Assembly: GCA_001801515.1 (NCBI GenBank)
Contig: MGXX01000067.1
Coordinates: 1-22,357, forward strand
Reading direction: 5' to 3'
Origin: Gammaproteobacteria bacterium RIFCSPHIGHO2_12_FULL_38_11
GTDB taxonomy: Bacteria; Pseudomonadota; Gammaproteobacteria; Coxiellales; Coxiellaceae
DNA: 22,357 bases
A program made the translations under genes and the position numbers. Below the pieces are notes generated by a model, which had not been told where the DNA came from, made no database searches, and saw nothing but the letters and a program-made list of their open reading frames with translations. Shown here one piece after another: positions 1 to 8,591 of the stretch. The number at the start of each line of letters is the position of its first letter. Position 1 is the stretch's first letter.

Positions 1-2958
1 TTGCAGTAAAAACTGAAAATCATCATAACTCAATTTCTCAAGAAACGACTGATCCGCCGTTATTAGCTGATCTGCAATTTTCTGTTTTTGTTCTTTCAAT
101 TGCAGCATTTTTTCTTCAACGGTATGTTGCGACACAATGCGATAGACATGCACCATTTTATCTTGCCCAATTCGATATAACCTATCCACCGCTTGTTGCT
201 CAATCGCAGGGTTCCACCATGGATCCAAAATAAAACAATACGCTGCAGCGGTTAAATTCAAGCCTAAACCACCTGTTTTAATGCTTGCTAATAAAATGGG
301 AATTGCCTCGCTTTCTTGAAAACGCGTCACAATTGCCATGCGATCTTGTGATTGGCCATCAAGATATACATAAGGAATTTCCGTATCATCCAGCTCTTTT
401 CGCAATAATTTCAGTAGTGATGTGAATTGTGAAAATACGATGGCTTTATGATTGGCACCCACAATAATTTTCAGTTTATCCATCACGAACTCAAATTTAT
501 TGGAGAATTGTAATTGTTCTTCGTTTTCAGATTTTATTAATGTCGGATGACACGACGCCTGTCGTAATCGTAATATTCCTTCTAAGAAAAATGCTTTTTC
601 ATAAAAATCAGACTCATGTTTTTTCAGTTGCTTTTGATAATACGTTTTCAATGAATTGTAAATGGTTTCTTGCGCTTCAAGCATCGGCAGAATAATCACT
701 TGATCGCATTTTTCTGGTAATTCAAATGCAACCTCGTTTTTCATTCTGCGCAAAATCAGCGGTCGAATACCCTTTAAAAAATGCGTTAACAGTGCATCAG
801 GTTCAATTGCATTTTGTATTGGCGTATTCAAGCGCCTTTGCAAATTCACATTTGTTAATCCAGGATTTAAAAATTCAAATAATGAAAAAAGCTCACCCAT
901 GTGATTTTCAATCGGTGTTCCTGAGAGCGCTAAACGTTGCGCGCCATTGAGTTGACCCACTGCCATCGTAATTTGTGTGCTGGCATTTTTAATCAATTGC
1001 GCTTCATCTAACACCAGTAAATCAAAGCGATATTGCTGCAGGGTTTGCACATGCACGCGCGTAAGGCCATAAGAAATAATCAATACATCATAATGCAAAA
1101 ATAAGGTGTCGAGTTTGGCAATGGAGGCATAATGTAAAATAGCAATTTTTAATCGAGGCGCACATTTTTGCGCTTCTTGAAACCAATGTTCGAGCAGTGA
1201 GCGAGGGCAAATCAAAAGCGTTCTAAACCCCGTTGTTTTTTTCAACTCAAAGCGTTTAAGATCCAAATAAGCTAATACCTGAACGGTTTTTCCAAGACCC
1301 ATATCATCCGCAAGGCATCCACCTAAACGTGCGCGCCCTAAAAAGTGTAACCAGCTTAAGCCAATTTCTTGATAGGGTCTGAGTTTGAATTGAAATGTGC
1401 TGGCAGGCTGCATCGGCATCAATCCATTGATATTGAGAATTTCACGCCGAATATCTTCAAATGCATTATCACTGATAAAGCTTGCATCGTCAGAATTTTC
1501 TGCCATTTCCGCTAACTGTGCAAAATGAAAAGCATGTGCTGTAGAAAATTGTAAATTATCTTCTGCTGCGGGACATCTTAATGCAAATAAGCGCTCAAAT
1601 GCTTCATACCACTTTTCGGGTAATAGCCCCAGTGAGCCATCACTAAGCTGAATAAACAGACGTTTTTTCTTCAGCATATGAATGAGCTGCCACGCTTCTA
1701 TTTTTTGATTAGATGCTTTTAAATCAATGTCAAACCAATTTTGCTGTGTTGTCAGTTGAATTTCAATTTCTTCTAAAATTTTGATTTGAAGATTTTCAGC
1801 CCACACTTCCCAGCCAAAGCGCAATAAATCATAAAAAAAAGGTGTGACAGTACTAGGATGTATATTAAAAGCGCGTCGCGTGCTGTGCCAAGCGAGCGCA
1901 GCATGATTTTTTATTTCCTTTAAATGCTGCTGTTCTGTATTTAAATCAGGCACGTAAATAACAACATGATATTGATCGTGCACAGTGACATGAAATATTT
2001 TTGGTCGATGCGGAACGTGTGCAGTGTAATGAATGTCGCTGGTATATTCGATACCGTACGCACGAAACCATACAAAGCCTTCAATTTGTGTTTTATTATT
2101 TTTTTTATCTGCTTTTGTTTTTACATAAAAAATGGGTTGCGTTGGTGTTAACATGGGTTCTATGTGCATAGAAGCGGGCCAAGCAATTGCATTGTGATCA
2201 AATAGACACAATAGATGATACAGAAAATTATTCAGTTCAGATTTGGGTACGGATAAGGGGCCGCACGATAACAGTGTTTCAATCCAGGGATAAGTAGATT
2301 TATTATATTCAAAAAGCATTTCACCTTGACGCGCAACACCGCCTGGCGTCACTGTTTGAATATCCCAAAGATCGATGGCATTGTTATTTGTATCCAACAG
2401 CTGACCCCACAGCTTCCATCCATCACATATTTCTTGTAGCGTTGGCCTAAAATGCATCGTAGCTGCTTCAATAAAGCGGTAAAACACGGGTTCTAGATTA
2501 AAATAAAAAAGTCGATTTTGCGCACAAAGTGCTTTTAAAATAGTTATTTCAGCTGAAGCGGGCAGTAAAATAGTGAGCGTGTCATTCGTATGCGTAAAAA
2601 AATAAGGCGTGAGTGCATCAATCCATTCGCGGTCAGGATAATCACTCAAATGCAGTACGTCTAATGATTCAATAGAATGAATAGGGCGCAAGGTAAGACC
2701 TGGTAGTTGTTCATATAATTCTAAAAGACATGAAATTGTTTCTATTTCTTGTTTAGTTTGCAACGTTGAATCAAATGATAGTTTAAATCGTAATTTACCG
2801 TCTGAAATTGTATTTGGAATGATTAACCGATCAACAGCCCACGATTCAATGGGCGTATACGCTTCAATTGCCATCAACTTGCTACGCCACACATTTTCTT
2901 TTTGTGCATCATCACCTTGCGTGAATTTTAATTGTTTGAAAATATCTGACTTTTTCAT
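1..2958 (-). CDS. SNF2-family helicase/translocase, fourth gene of the jet operon (3' end cut by window edge)
   Basis: The frame is open without a stop from the ATG at 2958 to base 1 (986 codons; I checked every codon). The C-terminal half is a classical SNF2 ATPase. Motif I is DDMGLGKT (residues 551-558), motif II DEAQ (651-654), motif III SGTPIEN (679-685), motif V GGLGLNLTAA (about 896-905) and motif VI DRLYRIGQ (ending at 932). About 54 residues follow RIGQ, so only a few codons should be missing. Residues 1 to about 510 form a large N-terminal region; its later part (DGSLGLLPEKW) resembles the segment preceding the ATPase in many bacterial SNF2 proteins, and I see no zinc-binding SWIM motif. 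These enzymes move on double-stranded DNA using ATP and usually do not unwind it. The start codon overlaps the jetC stop as ATGA, so translation is probably coupled. The position is the one normally held by jetD. The role in the system is inference; the family call is firm. Confidence 0.93.
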   Translation of the reverse strand, partial: MKKSDIFKQLKFTQGDDAQKENVWRSKLMAIEAYTPIESWAVDRLIIPNTISDGKLRFKLSFDSTLQTKQEIETISCLLELYEQLPGLTLRPIHSIESLDVLHLSDYPDREWIDALTPYFFTHTNDTLTILLPASAEITILKALCAQNRLFYFNLEPVFYRFIEAATMHFRPTLQEICDGWKLWGQLLDTNNNAIDLWDIQTVTPGGVARQGEMLFEYNKSTYPWIETLLSCGPLSVPKSELNNFLYHLLCLFDHNAIAWPASMHIEPMLTPTQPIFYVKTKADKKNNKTQIEGFVWFRAYGIEYTSDIHYTAHVPHRPKIFHVTVHDQYHVVIYVPDLNTEQQHLKEIKNHAALAWHSTRRAFNIHPSTVTPFFYDLLRFGWEVWAENLQIKILEEIEIQLTTQQNWFDIDLKASNQKIEAWQLIHMLKKKRLFIQLSDGSLGLLPEKWYEAFERLFALRCPAAEDNLQFSTAHAFHFAQLAEMAENSDDASFISDNAFEDIRREILNINGLMPMQPASTFQFKLRPYQEIGLSWLHFLGRARLGGCLADDMGLGKTVQVLAYLDLKRFELKKTTGFRTLLICPRSLLEHWFQEAQKCAPRLKIAILHYASIAKLDTLFLHYDVLIISYGLTRVHVQTLQQYRFDLLVLDEAQLIKNASTQITMAVGQLNGAQRLALSGTPIENHMGELFSLFEFLNPGLTNVNLQRRLNTPIQNAIEPDALLTHFLKGIRPLILRRMKNEVAFELPEKCDQVIILPMLEAQETIYNSLKTYYQKQLKKHESDFYEKAFFLEGILRLRQASCHPTLIKSENEEQLQFSNKFEFVMDKLKIIVGANHKAIVFSQFTSLLKLLRKELDDTEIPYVYLDGQSQDRMAIVTRFQESEAIPILLASIKTGGLGLNLTAAAYCFILDPWWNPAIEQQAVDRLYRIGQDKMVHVYRIVSQHTVEEKMLQLKEQKQKIADQLITADQSFLEKLSYDDFQFLLQ

Positions 2959-5900
2959 TGTGTGCCACTGTGTTCAAGAGATAGATTAATTAATTGCGAT
3001 CGATCTTGCCCCTCATTCATCTGCGTTAAAAAAATCGATCGAATATAAGGTTCTACCACGTGAATTTTATCTTTCGGTGTCACCACCATCACTTGTAATT
3101 TGAGATTGTGGAAAAGTTCCATGGCGTATCGTGAATTTTTTTCATCTGATTTACTAAAGGCTTCATCAACCACGATAAATCGAAAAGAACTGCCAGATGA
3201 TTTTTTTTCTGTCGCATGTTCAGCGCCTAAATTTAAGCCATATTGATAAGCGATGGATGAGCCCAAAATAGTAAATGCCAGTTTCGCTTTTTGTCCACCC
3301 GAGAGTCCAGCGGAATCTGAATAGTAATTTTTAATTTCGTTTGTTTGTCGTGATTTTTCTAACACTGAAAAATCAGCCCAATTTCGTACATCGATTACTT
3401 TTTTAGACCAACGCTCTTCATTTTTAAGGCGATCAAGCAGTGTTTTGATTCTTTCAAAATACACTTCACTTCCAGTTTCTTGTTTGCCATCCAGTTTAGA
3501 ATCTTGCAAGGCATATTTTAATAAATGATGAAATTCGCGTATTTCAACGTCTTTATTTTTAGCAACCTCAAGCTGCACATAAGAATTATCTGAATAATTC
3601 ATGCCGATTAATACGTGATTAAGCTCAGAAATGGTATCTTCAATATCTTCATAAGCCAACTCCAGTGTGGATTTAAAGGCAGCCATATCATTCATGACAC
3701 TGCGACTCAGTAATTTTTTAAAACGACGCTCATGTTCTGGCAGCGCTTCTGCTTGTAGCTTTTGCTGCAGTTCAAGATAACCCGGCAGTGAGTCTAGCGT
3801 GGTATCAAAATTAACAGATTGCTCGCTAAAACGCGATTTAAATTGCGCCATTTTACGAACCAGTGCTGCTTGAAGACGCTGTTTTTCCACCTCAGTTTTA
3901 TGTGCTTCGCTATTCAATTCATCCTGTGTAGTTTTTTCTAGTAAATTATAATCGCGCGGCGTTAATTTTGAAAAATTGAGTTTTTTCTTTTTCATAAAAA
4001 CATCAATCCATTTTAACGCCTCAGCGTTCAGTGCAATGTCACCCACTATTTTTTCACAATAGCTTATTTCCTTCGCTAATTCTTGTATGGCATTGCTTGC
4101 AACTGCTGTATCTTGCAGTGCATTGTCTCGCAGCGACTGATTGGTCCGCATGTCATTTTCAAGGCTGCTTAAGTCTTTTTGAATTTGATCAATTTTTTGA
4201 TTGGAATTCATCAATGCAGCCTGACGCTTTTTAAGCGCGTCAATTTCATTGACAAGCGATCGCCAATCGATAATTGAAAAATCCACTATGGTGCACATCG
4301 TTTGAATAGCACGCTGCACCATTTCTGATTGATTAATGGCGCGCTCACTCTGCTGGACAGAAAGTGCTGCCTTATCCAATAATTGCTTTTGGTTTTGTAT
4401 TTCTGTTAACAGCCAATCGAGTTTTTCTCGATTATCCCATCCCAAAACAAATCGATTTTTATCTTGTAGAGAAAAGCGATCATCTTTTTCATTTAAATTC
4501 GCGCCGTGTTTAATTAAACCTTGTGGCGTTATGGCTTTAAATTGCTTTTGAAAAACAGATAATTCTTCTACGCAGGCATAATCATAATTTTTAATGATCT
4601 GCTCTTTTAACCAGGAAACATAAGGTGATTTACTTTTAAATTCTAATTTGTGAAACAGTTTATTTGATTCTATTTGATTTAATAGTGGCAGCTTTACCGA
4701 CAATGTTTCATCCACTTTTTGAAAAACAAGCCGGATACCGATATTTTTACGATTTAAAAATTTACACACATCCGTGTATAAATCTTGTGGCACCAGCATG
4801 CGAAGTGCAAAGGTATGCAATAATTTTTCAATTGCACCCTCCCACGCTTGATCTTGCACTTTCATTAATTCTGCAATAAATGGCACTGTGTTTGTTGAAA
4901 TATTGAGTGTTTCTGCGAGCTCATCGCGCACTTGAATAAGATTAATCGGAAGACGATTTTTTCTGGTTTTGAGGGATTGAATTTCGCGTGTTACTGTGTC
5001 AGTTTCTAATGATATTTTCTCTTGTTCTTTTTTGTGAGAATAATGTTGATTTTTAAGCATTATTAATCGCGCTGCAATGTCAGATTGAGTCGATTGACAA
5101 GTGCTAAGATTCTTAGCAAATTCTTTTAAGCTAGGTTGTTCGCATAAGCCCAATGTTTTCGCCAATTTCGCGTAATCATCAGATTGTTTTTTTGTGAATT
5201 TTCTTTTTTCCTCAAGCTGATTTAACATTAATCTCAGCCTATCGAGCTCCTGACCCCCTTTGTCTTGCGACAACAGGCGCATCAAATCTAATTTTCGCTC
5301 ATTGATCGATGTTAATTTAAATTCAGCAGATTTTAATGTTGCCTCGCTCACCACGCATTGTTGTGATAAGGCAGATTGCTGATTTAAGAGCGCTTCTTTT
5401 TTATGTTTTGCAAAATAAAAGGGTAAGGTTTTTTGCTTGTTTTGAAATTCTGTTAATCGCAATTGAACAGTATCAAATTTTAAAGCTTCTTCTTTTAAAG
5501 GATTTAATTCATCTAATTGATTTTTAGAAAGCAAAATGGCTTTGTAGGCAAGTTCAAGATTTTGATAATTGGTGTAAAGTGAATTTAAGAGATCTTGTGT
5601 TTCATTGGCATTAAGCATGTGTTTTCGCACAAATTCATTAAGTCGATTAATTTCTTTAATCGCAGTAATTTGATTGAATAAATCTAGCCCTTTTTCAGAT
5701 CGCAAGCCAACATAGCGGATAAAATAAGCTTGATAATCAGAAAATGTTGTAAAAATGGTTGTTTGTGCAATATTCCTTAAGCGCGTGCGAATTTCTTTTA
5801 CGTTTTTTATTTTGCTAAAATGTTCTTGGATGGAAATATCGTTGTGTGATACAAAAAATAATTTGTTCAGTGTGGCTGATTCAAACCAAAAAAATTGCCC

Positions 5901-6284
5901 GATGGTAATCGATTCAAAGGTGTGCGCATTACGAAATTTTGCGAGCAATACGCTATAGCTTTCCTCTTTTCGAAGAAATTTGGTTTGACTGCCGCCCAAT
6001 TCATTTTGCTCTCGACCATAGGCGCCGCGCATGTAGGTTAACTCTGTGCGTTCCTTTTTTTCGTTCCCAGAGGCAAGGTTGTAATTTCGTTTTACATTTG
6101 GCACAAGCAAAGTTAAGAGTGCATCAACAAGTGTTGATTTACCAGATCCATTTTCACCTGTGAGCAATGCGCTAAAGCAATCTGGATTCAGGACACAAAT
6201 TTTGTCGTCAAAGGTACCCCAGTTATACACTTCAAATCGATCGAGTTTAAAGCCAGAATCGTTGATTATTTTTTGGCGTGACAT
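2955..6284 (-). CDS. jetC: Wadjet system SMC-like ATPase JetC
   Basis: This 1109-residue protein has an SMC/Rad50-like layout. An N-terminal ATPase lobe carries Walker A GENGSGKST (43-51). A long Gln/Lys/Glu-rich central part is predicted by eye to be coiled coil with a hinge-like middle. The C-terminal lobe has signature LSGGQKAK (from 994) and Walker B ending in D1040-E1041. JetC is the motor of Wadjet, which extrudes DNA loops and selects small circular plasmids for cleavage. JetA and JetB homologues next door separate it from MukB, MksB and SbcC. I chose ATG 6284 over GTG 6293 because AGAGG lies about nine bases before the ATG, whereas nothing is well placed for the GTG. With this start it begins one base after the jetB stop; its own stop overlaps the helicase start by four bases. 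Confidence 0.95.
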   Translation of the reverse strand: MSRQKIINDSGFKLDRFEVYNWGTFDDKICVLNPDCFSALLTGENGSGKSTLVDALLTLLVPNVKRNYNLASGNEKKERTELTYMRGAYGREQNELGGSQTKFLRKEESYSVLLAKFRNAHTFESITIGQFFWFESATLNKLFFVSHNDISIQEHFSKIKNVKEIRTRLRNIAQTTIFTTFSDYQAYFIRYVGLRSEKGLDLFNQITAIKEINRLNEFVRKHMLNANETQDLLNSLYTNYQNLELAYKAILLSKNQLDELNPLKEEALKFDTVQLRLTEFQNKQKTLPFYFAKHKKEALLNQQSALSQQCVVSEATLKSAEFKLTSINERKLDLMRLLSQDKGGQELDRLRLMLNQLEEKRKFTKKQSDDYAKLAKTLGLCEQPSLKEFAKNLSTCQSTQSDIAARLIMLKNQHYSHKKEQEKISLETDTVTREIQSLKTRKNRLPINLIQVRDELAETLNISTNTVPFIAELMKVQDQAWEGAIEKLLHTFALRMLVPQDLYTDVCKFLNRKNIGIRLVFQKVDETLSVKLPLLNQIESNKLFHKLEFKSKSPYVSWLKEQIIKNYDYACVEELSVFQKQFKAITPQGLIKHGANLNEKDDRFSLQDKNRFVLGWDNREKLDWLLTEIQNQKQLLDKAALSVQQSERAINQSEMVQRAIQTMCTIVDFSIIDWRSLVNEIDALKKRQAALMNSNQKIDQIQKDLSSLENDMRTNQSLRDNALQDTAVASNAIQELAKEISYCEKIVGDIALNAEALKWIDVFMKKKKLNFSKLTPRDYNLLEKTTQDELNSEAHKTEVEKQRLQAALVRKMAQFKSRFSEQSVNFDTTLDSLPGYLELQQKLQAEALPEHERRFKKLLSRSVMNDMAAFKSTLELAYEDIEDTISELNHVLIGMNYSDNSYVQLEVAKNKDVEIREFHHLLKYALQDSKLDGKQETGSEVYFERIKTLLDRLKNEERWSKKVIDVRNWADFSVLEKSRQTNEIKNYYSDSAGLSGGQKAKLAFTILGSSIAYQYGLNLGAEHATEKKSSGSSFRFIVVDEAFSKSDEKNSRYAMELFHNLKLQVMVVTPKDKIHVVEPYIRSIFLTQMNEGQDRSQLINLSLEHSGTQ

Positions 6285-6285
6285 A

Positions 6286-6942
6286 TTATACACCCTCTAT
6301 TTCTAGGATCATTTGCGCCTTAATTTCAGATAATTTTTCAGCATCAAATTGTGCTTTAATGATTCGGCGTACTTCAAATGAATTTTGATTACCTTTTAGT
6401 TCTTTTAAAAATCCAAGCTCAGCGACGCGATTGATCAGTGTATCAAATTTTTTAAATTGTTTTGTTTCATCTGTTTTTTCCTCATAAAACAATTTTAATA
6501 GATCATAAATATCGAAACGGTGTAGCACCAATCGATGATCATCACTGACTTTAGAGTCAAATTGTTCGAGCGCTTCTCGCAGCAAAATACACAATAGACT
6601 CACATCAAAAGAAAGCGGCATTCTGCGCACTAATGTAGGCATTTGTGTGTCGGTGGTTTCGTCTGTTTCATCAGCTGCTTCCTCTAGTGCTTCGCCGATT
6701 TGCTGGTCTTGCGCGCTTGCGTCGTCTTGTTTTAGAGCGCCTTGTTTGAGAAAAGCGTAGCCGTCATCCATGCTTAAATGAAGAGACAAGCCCAAAGTAG
6801 CAAAATAGTCTCTGACGGTTTCTTGATAAATTAACAGTGGTTCCCAATATTTTTTTTCATCAGAAGTGATAAATCCCTGCAGCAGTTTAATTAAAACGAT
6901 GGAAAAAGCGGCATTTTGTTCTTGTTTTTTAAGTGGTTTCAT
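6286..6942 (-). CDS. jetB: Wadjet system protein JetB (DUF4194)
   Basis: This 218-residue protein matches the DUF4194 family. An N-terminal block resembles LIKLLQGFI...YWEPLL, then VRDYFATLGL and YAFLKQ. An acidic, Thr-rich linker follows (around residues 70-95). The C-terminal winged-helix-like part has RRMPLSFDVSLLCILLRE, LGFLKELKG and FEVRRIIKA. In Wadjet, JetB is the MukE/kite-like subunit that bridges JetA and the JetC heads. Its ATG overlaps the jetA stop as ATGA and its TAA sits just before jetC, so the order jetA-jetB-jetC matches the type I operon. Length is normal for the family. Confidence 0.93.
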   Translation of the reverse strand: MKPLKKQEQNAAFSIVLIKLLQGFITSDEKKYWEPLLIYQETVRDYFATLGLSLHLSMDDGYAFLKQGALKQDDASAQDQQIGEALEEAADETDETTDTQMPTLVRRMPLSFDVSLLCILLREALEQFDSKVSDDHRLVLHRFDIYDLLKLFYEEKTDETKQFKKFDTLINRVAELGFLKELKGNQNSFEVRRIIKAQFDAEKLSEIKAQMILEIEGV

Positions 6943-8420
6943 AAAACTTTACCTGTAAAAATCACTTTCGGTGTAGTGAGAAAAAACCCTTGCACTTGAC
7001 AAGGAATTTTTTCAGTTTGATCAAGCAGCATGATATGTTCTGCATTGCGACTGGCAATAGACAAATAGCCCAACACTTCAAAGGCACCAAATTGAATGGG
7101 GAATGTGTGAACGACGTCTAATAACGACACCTGAGCAGTGTTCGTAAGCATTTGCGCAATGCGAGATTCCAATGCTGCTTCTGAAATCGGTGGTGAATTC
7201 ACGAGTGTTGTCAGCTGTGATACAGCTTCACTGGAGTTGTCTGGCGCTTCTATTTCAAGCTGTTTATTGCTAAAGCGTGATTTTGCATTGGGTTGCCATA
7301 GCGGCCTCGAGAGCGGCAGTTGAATATTCAGGCCATCTTGCACCGTGATAAAATCGCGTGAACCAGCGCTTAAAAACATTTCACGTGATTCTATGAGTAG
7401 TTTTTTAATGTGCGATGTTAGTGTTAGGACGCGTTTATTTTCTGCTAATGCTTTTTGATGCAGTAGTTTTCTTAATTCTTCAGACAGTCTAAATTTAGAT
7501 TTTAATACTTTTTGTCCGACGAGCAATAATTGGCTTTTTAGTTTGAGTAGACTGCTGTCAAATTTGCGATCGGGATTTTTACGCACAAATTCGCGAATTT
7601 CCGGCGTTCCCAGTATTTTTTCACTAAAGTTCCTCAGTTTATTTTGTTCATCTTCTGAAATTAAAAAATGCCAAAATGCCGTAAAACTTTTTCCTTGATC
7701 AGATTCTTCTAATGCATCGTGTGCATCCAATACGTCGCGTAGAATTTCTCCAGCAGTTGCCATTTCTTGCAGCTTTTTTTCTTTGATTGTTTTTGTAATT
7801 TCTTTAAAAATGTCTTCAACTAAGCGAAATTCTGAAATTAAACGACGAGAATCTTCGATTAAATTCAAAAAACGTTCTCGAATTTGTGTTCCATCCATTC
7901 GGTTAACGATGCCGGTTGTTTGAATTTCTTTAATTTCCTCGTCTATTTTTTTGCGTTGTGTTTTTAAAAAAAGTAAGCGAGATTCGGGATTTTCGTCGGT
8001 TTGATCTGCGATGCGTTTCATGTTTTCGTAAATGGCAAGGAAACGGGATTGCGCACCAACAAATTCTCGTTTTTCCAAATTTTGAATCCACTCAAGTGCA
8101 CGCTCCGTATCCGCCGTTAATTCCGTCATTGGCTCATCTTGATTTAATTCAAAATACTTGCGAATAAAGCCTTGGCTGTCATGGCTCCACTGATCCAGAA
8201 ATTGTTGTGGTGTTAAGGTATTGTCAGATTCTTCAGTTTCATGACGCTGCGCTAAAAAATCAGCTAATAAAGATTTTAATTCAACGTAGGGAATTTGCAG
8301 ACGATTTTTGGATTTAAAAGCAAAAAAGAAAAAGCTAATGGTGGTTGGTGCTTGTTTGCTTCGCAGCAGGCGTAGGGCAGTGGAATGCTCAACATGAAAC
8401 AATACTCGATCAAAATCCAC
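6939..8420 (-). CDS. jetA: Wadjet system protein JetA (DUF3375)
   Basis: The 493-residue product matches DUF3375 along its length. It has an N-terminal HSTALRLLRS block, then QFLDQWSHDSQGFIRKYF, TERALEWIQNLEKREFVGAQSR, a helical middle (RLVEDIFKEI), ESDQGKSFTAFWHFL and a C-terminal region rich in beta segments. JetA is the MukF/kleisin-like subunit that links JetB to the JetC heads. The frame extends upstream to a TTG at 8474, but that TTG is the first triplet of the -35 box TTGACA. I therefore chose GTG 8420, which has an AGGGAGGGG ribosome-binding site just upstream and aligns with the usual family start. First gene of the operon; its TGA overlaps the jetB ATG. Confidence 0.93.
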   Translation of the reverse strand: MDFDRVLFHVEHSTALRLLRSKQAPTTISFFFFAFKSKNRLQIPYVELKSLLADFLAQRHETEESDNTLTPQQFLDQWSHDSQGFIRKYFELNQDEPMTELTADTERALEWIQNLEKREFVGAQSRFLAIYENMKRIADQTDENPESRLLFLKTQRKKIDEEIKEIQTTGIVNRMDGTQIRERFLNLIEDSRRLISEFRLVEDIFKEITKTIKEKKLQEMATAGEILRDVLDAHDALEESDQGKSFTAFWHFLISEDEQNKLRNFSEKILGTPEIREFVRKNPDRKFDSSLLKLKSQLLLVGQKVLKSKFRLSEELRKLLHQKALAENKRVLTLTSHIKKLLIESREMFLSAGSRDFITVQDGLNIQLPLSRPLWQPNAKSRFSNKQLEIEAPDNSSEAVSQLTTLVNSPPISEAALESRIAQMLTNTAQVSLLDVVHTFPIQFGAFEVLGYLSIASRNAEHIMLLDQTEKIPCQVQGFFLTTPKVIFTGKVL

Positions 8421-8445
8421 TGGTCTCCCCTCCCTAATGGCAAAG

Positions 8446-8474
8446 ATGATATGGCGGGTATAGTACCTTGTCAA
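8446..8474 (-). promoter_or_regulatory. Sigma70 promoter of the jet operon
   Basis: On the minus strand TTGACA (8474-8469) is followed by exactly 17 bases and TATCAT (8451-8446), which is 6/6 and 5/6 matches to consensus. The expected start of transcription is near 8439, giving a leader of about 20 nt with a purine-rich Shine-Dalgarno before GTG 8420. The spacer holds a small inverted repeat, GGTA-CTA-TACC (8467-8457), which could be an operator; its arms are only four bases. Confidence 0.75.
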
Positions 8475-8509
8475 ATGGATTTATGGAATGAATTTAGAAA
8501 TAAAGGATA

Positions 8510-8590
8510 TCAAACCACACTTTTTTGCGTCATCATTTCAAACTCGTAACCGGATAATTTTGTACGTTTGAGCGTATTAATATTTTTCAT
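8510..8590 (-). other. Possible micro-ORF or gene remnant (26 codons) between plc and jetA
   Basis: An ATG one base after the phospholipase stop opens a 26-codon frame ending in TGA. It starts MKNINTLKRTKLSGYEFE. The LSGYEFE stretch is reminiscent of the first residues of Mrr-like restriction endonucleases, but it stops too soon to judge. It could be a coincidental frame, a decayed 5' end of a lost gene, or a translated small peptide. No convincing ribosome-binding site is seen. Confidence 0.2.
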
Positions 8591-8591
8591 T

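Noticed and set aside
4031..6163. Several plus-strand frames of 60-75 codons opposite jetC
   Set aside because: They are antisense to a well-supported gene, show no family features and have low-complexity composition typical of shadow frames.
2955..6284. JetC as MukB, MksB or SbcC
   Set aside because: Neighbours are DUF3375 and DUF4194 proteins, not MukE/MukF or SbcD, and order and overlaps fit Wadjet type I.
8421..8474. Extra 18 codons at the jetA N-terminus from TTG 8474
   Set aside because: The TTG is part of the -35 hexamer TTGACA, the segment contains the -10 box, and GTG 8420 has the ribosome-binding site and the family-like start.
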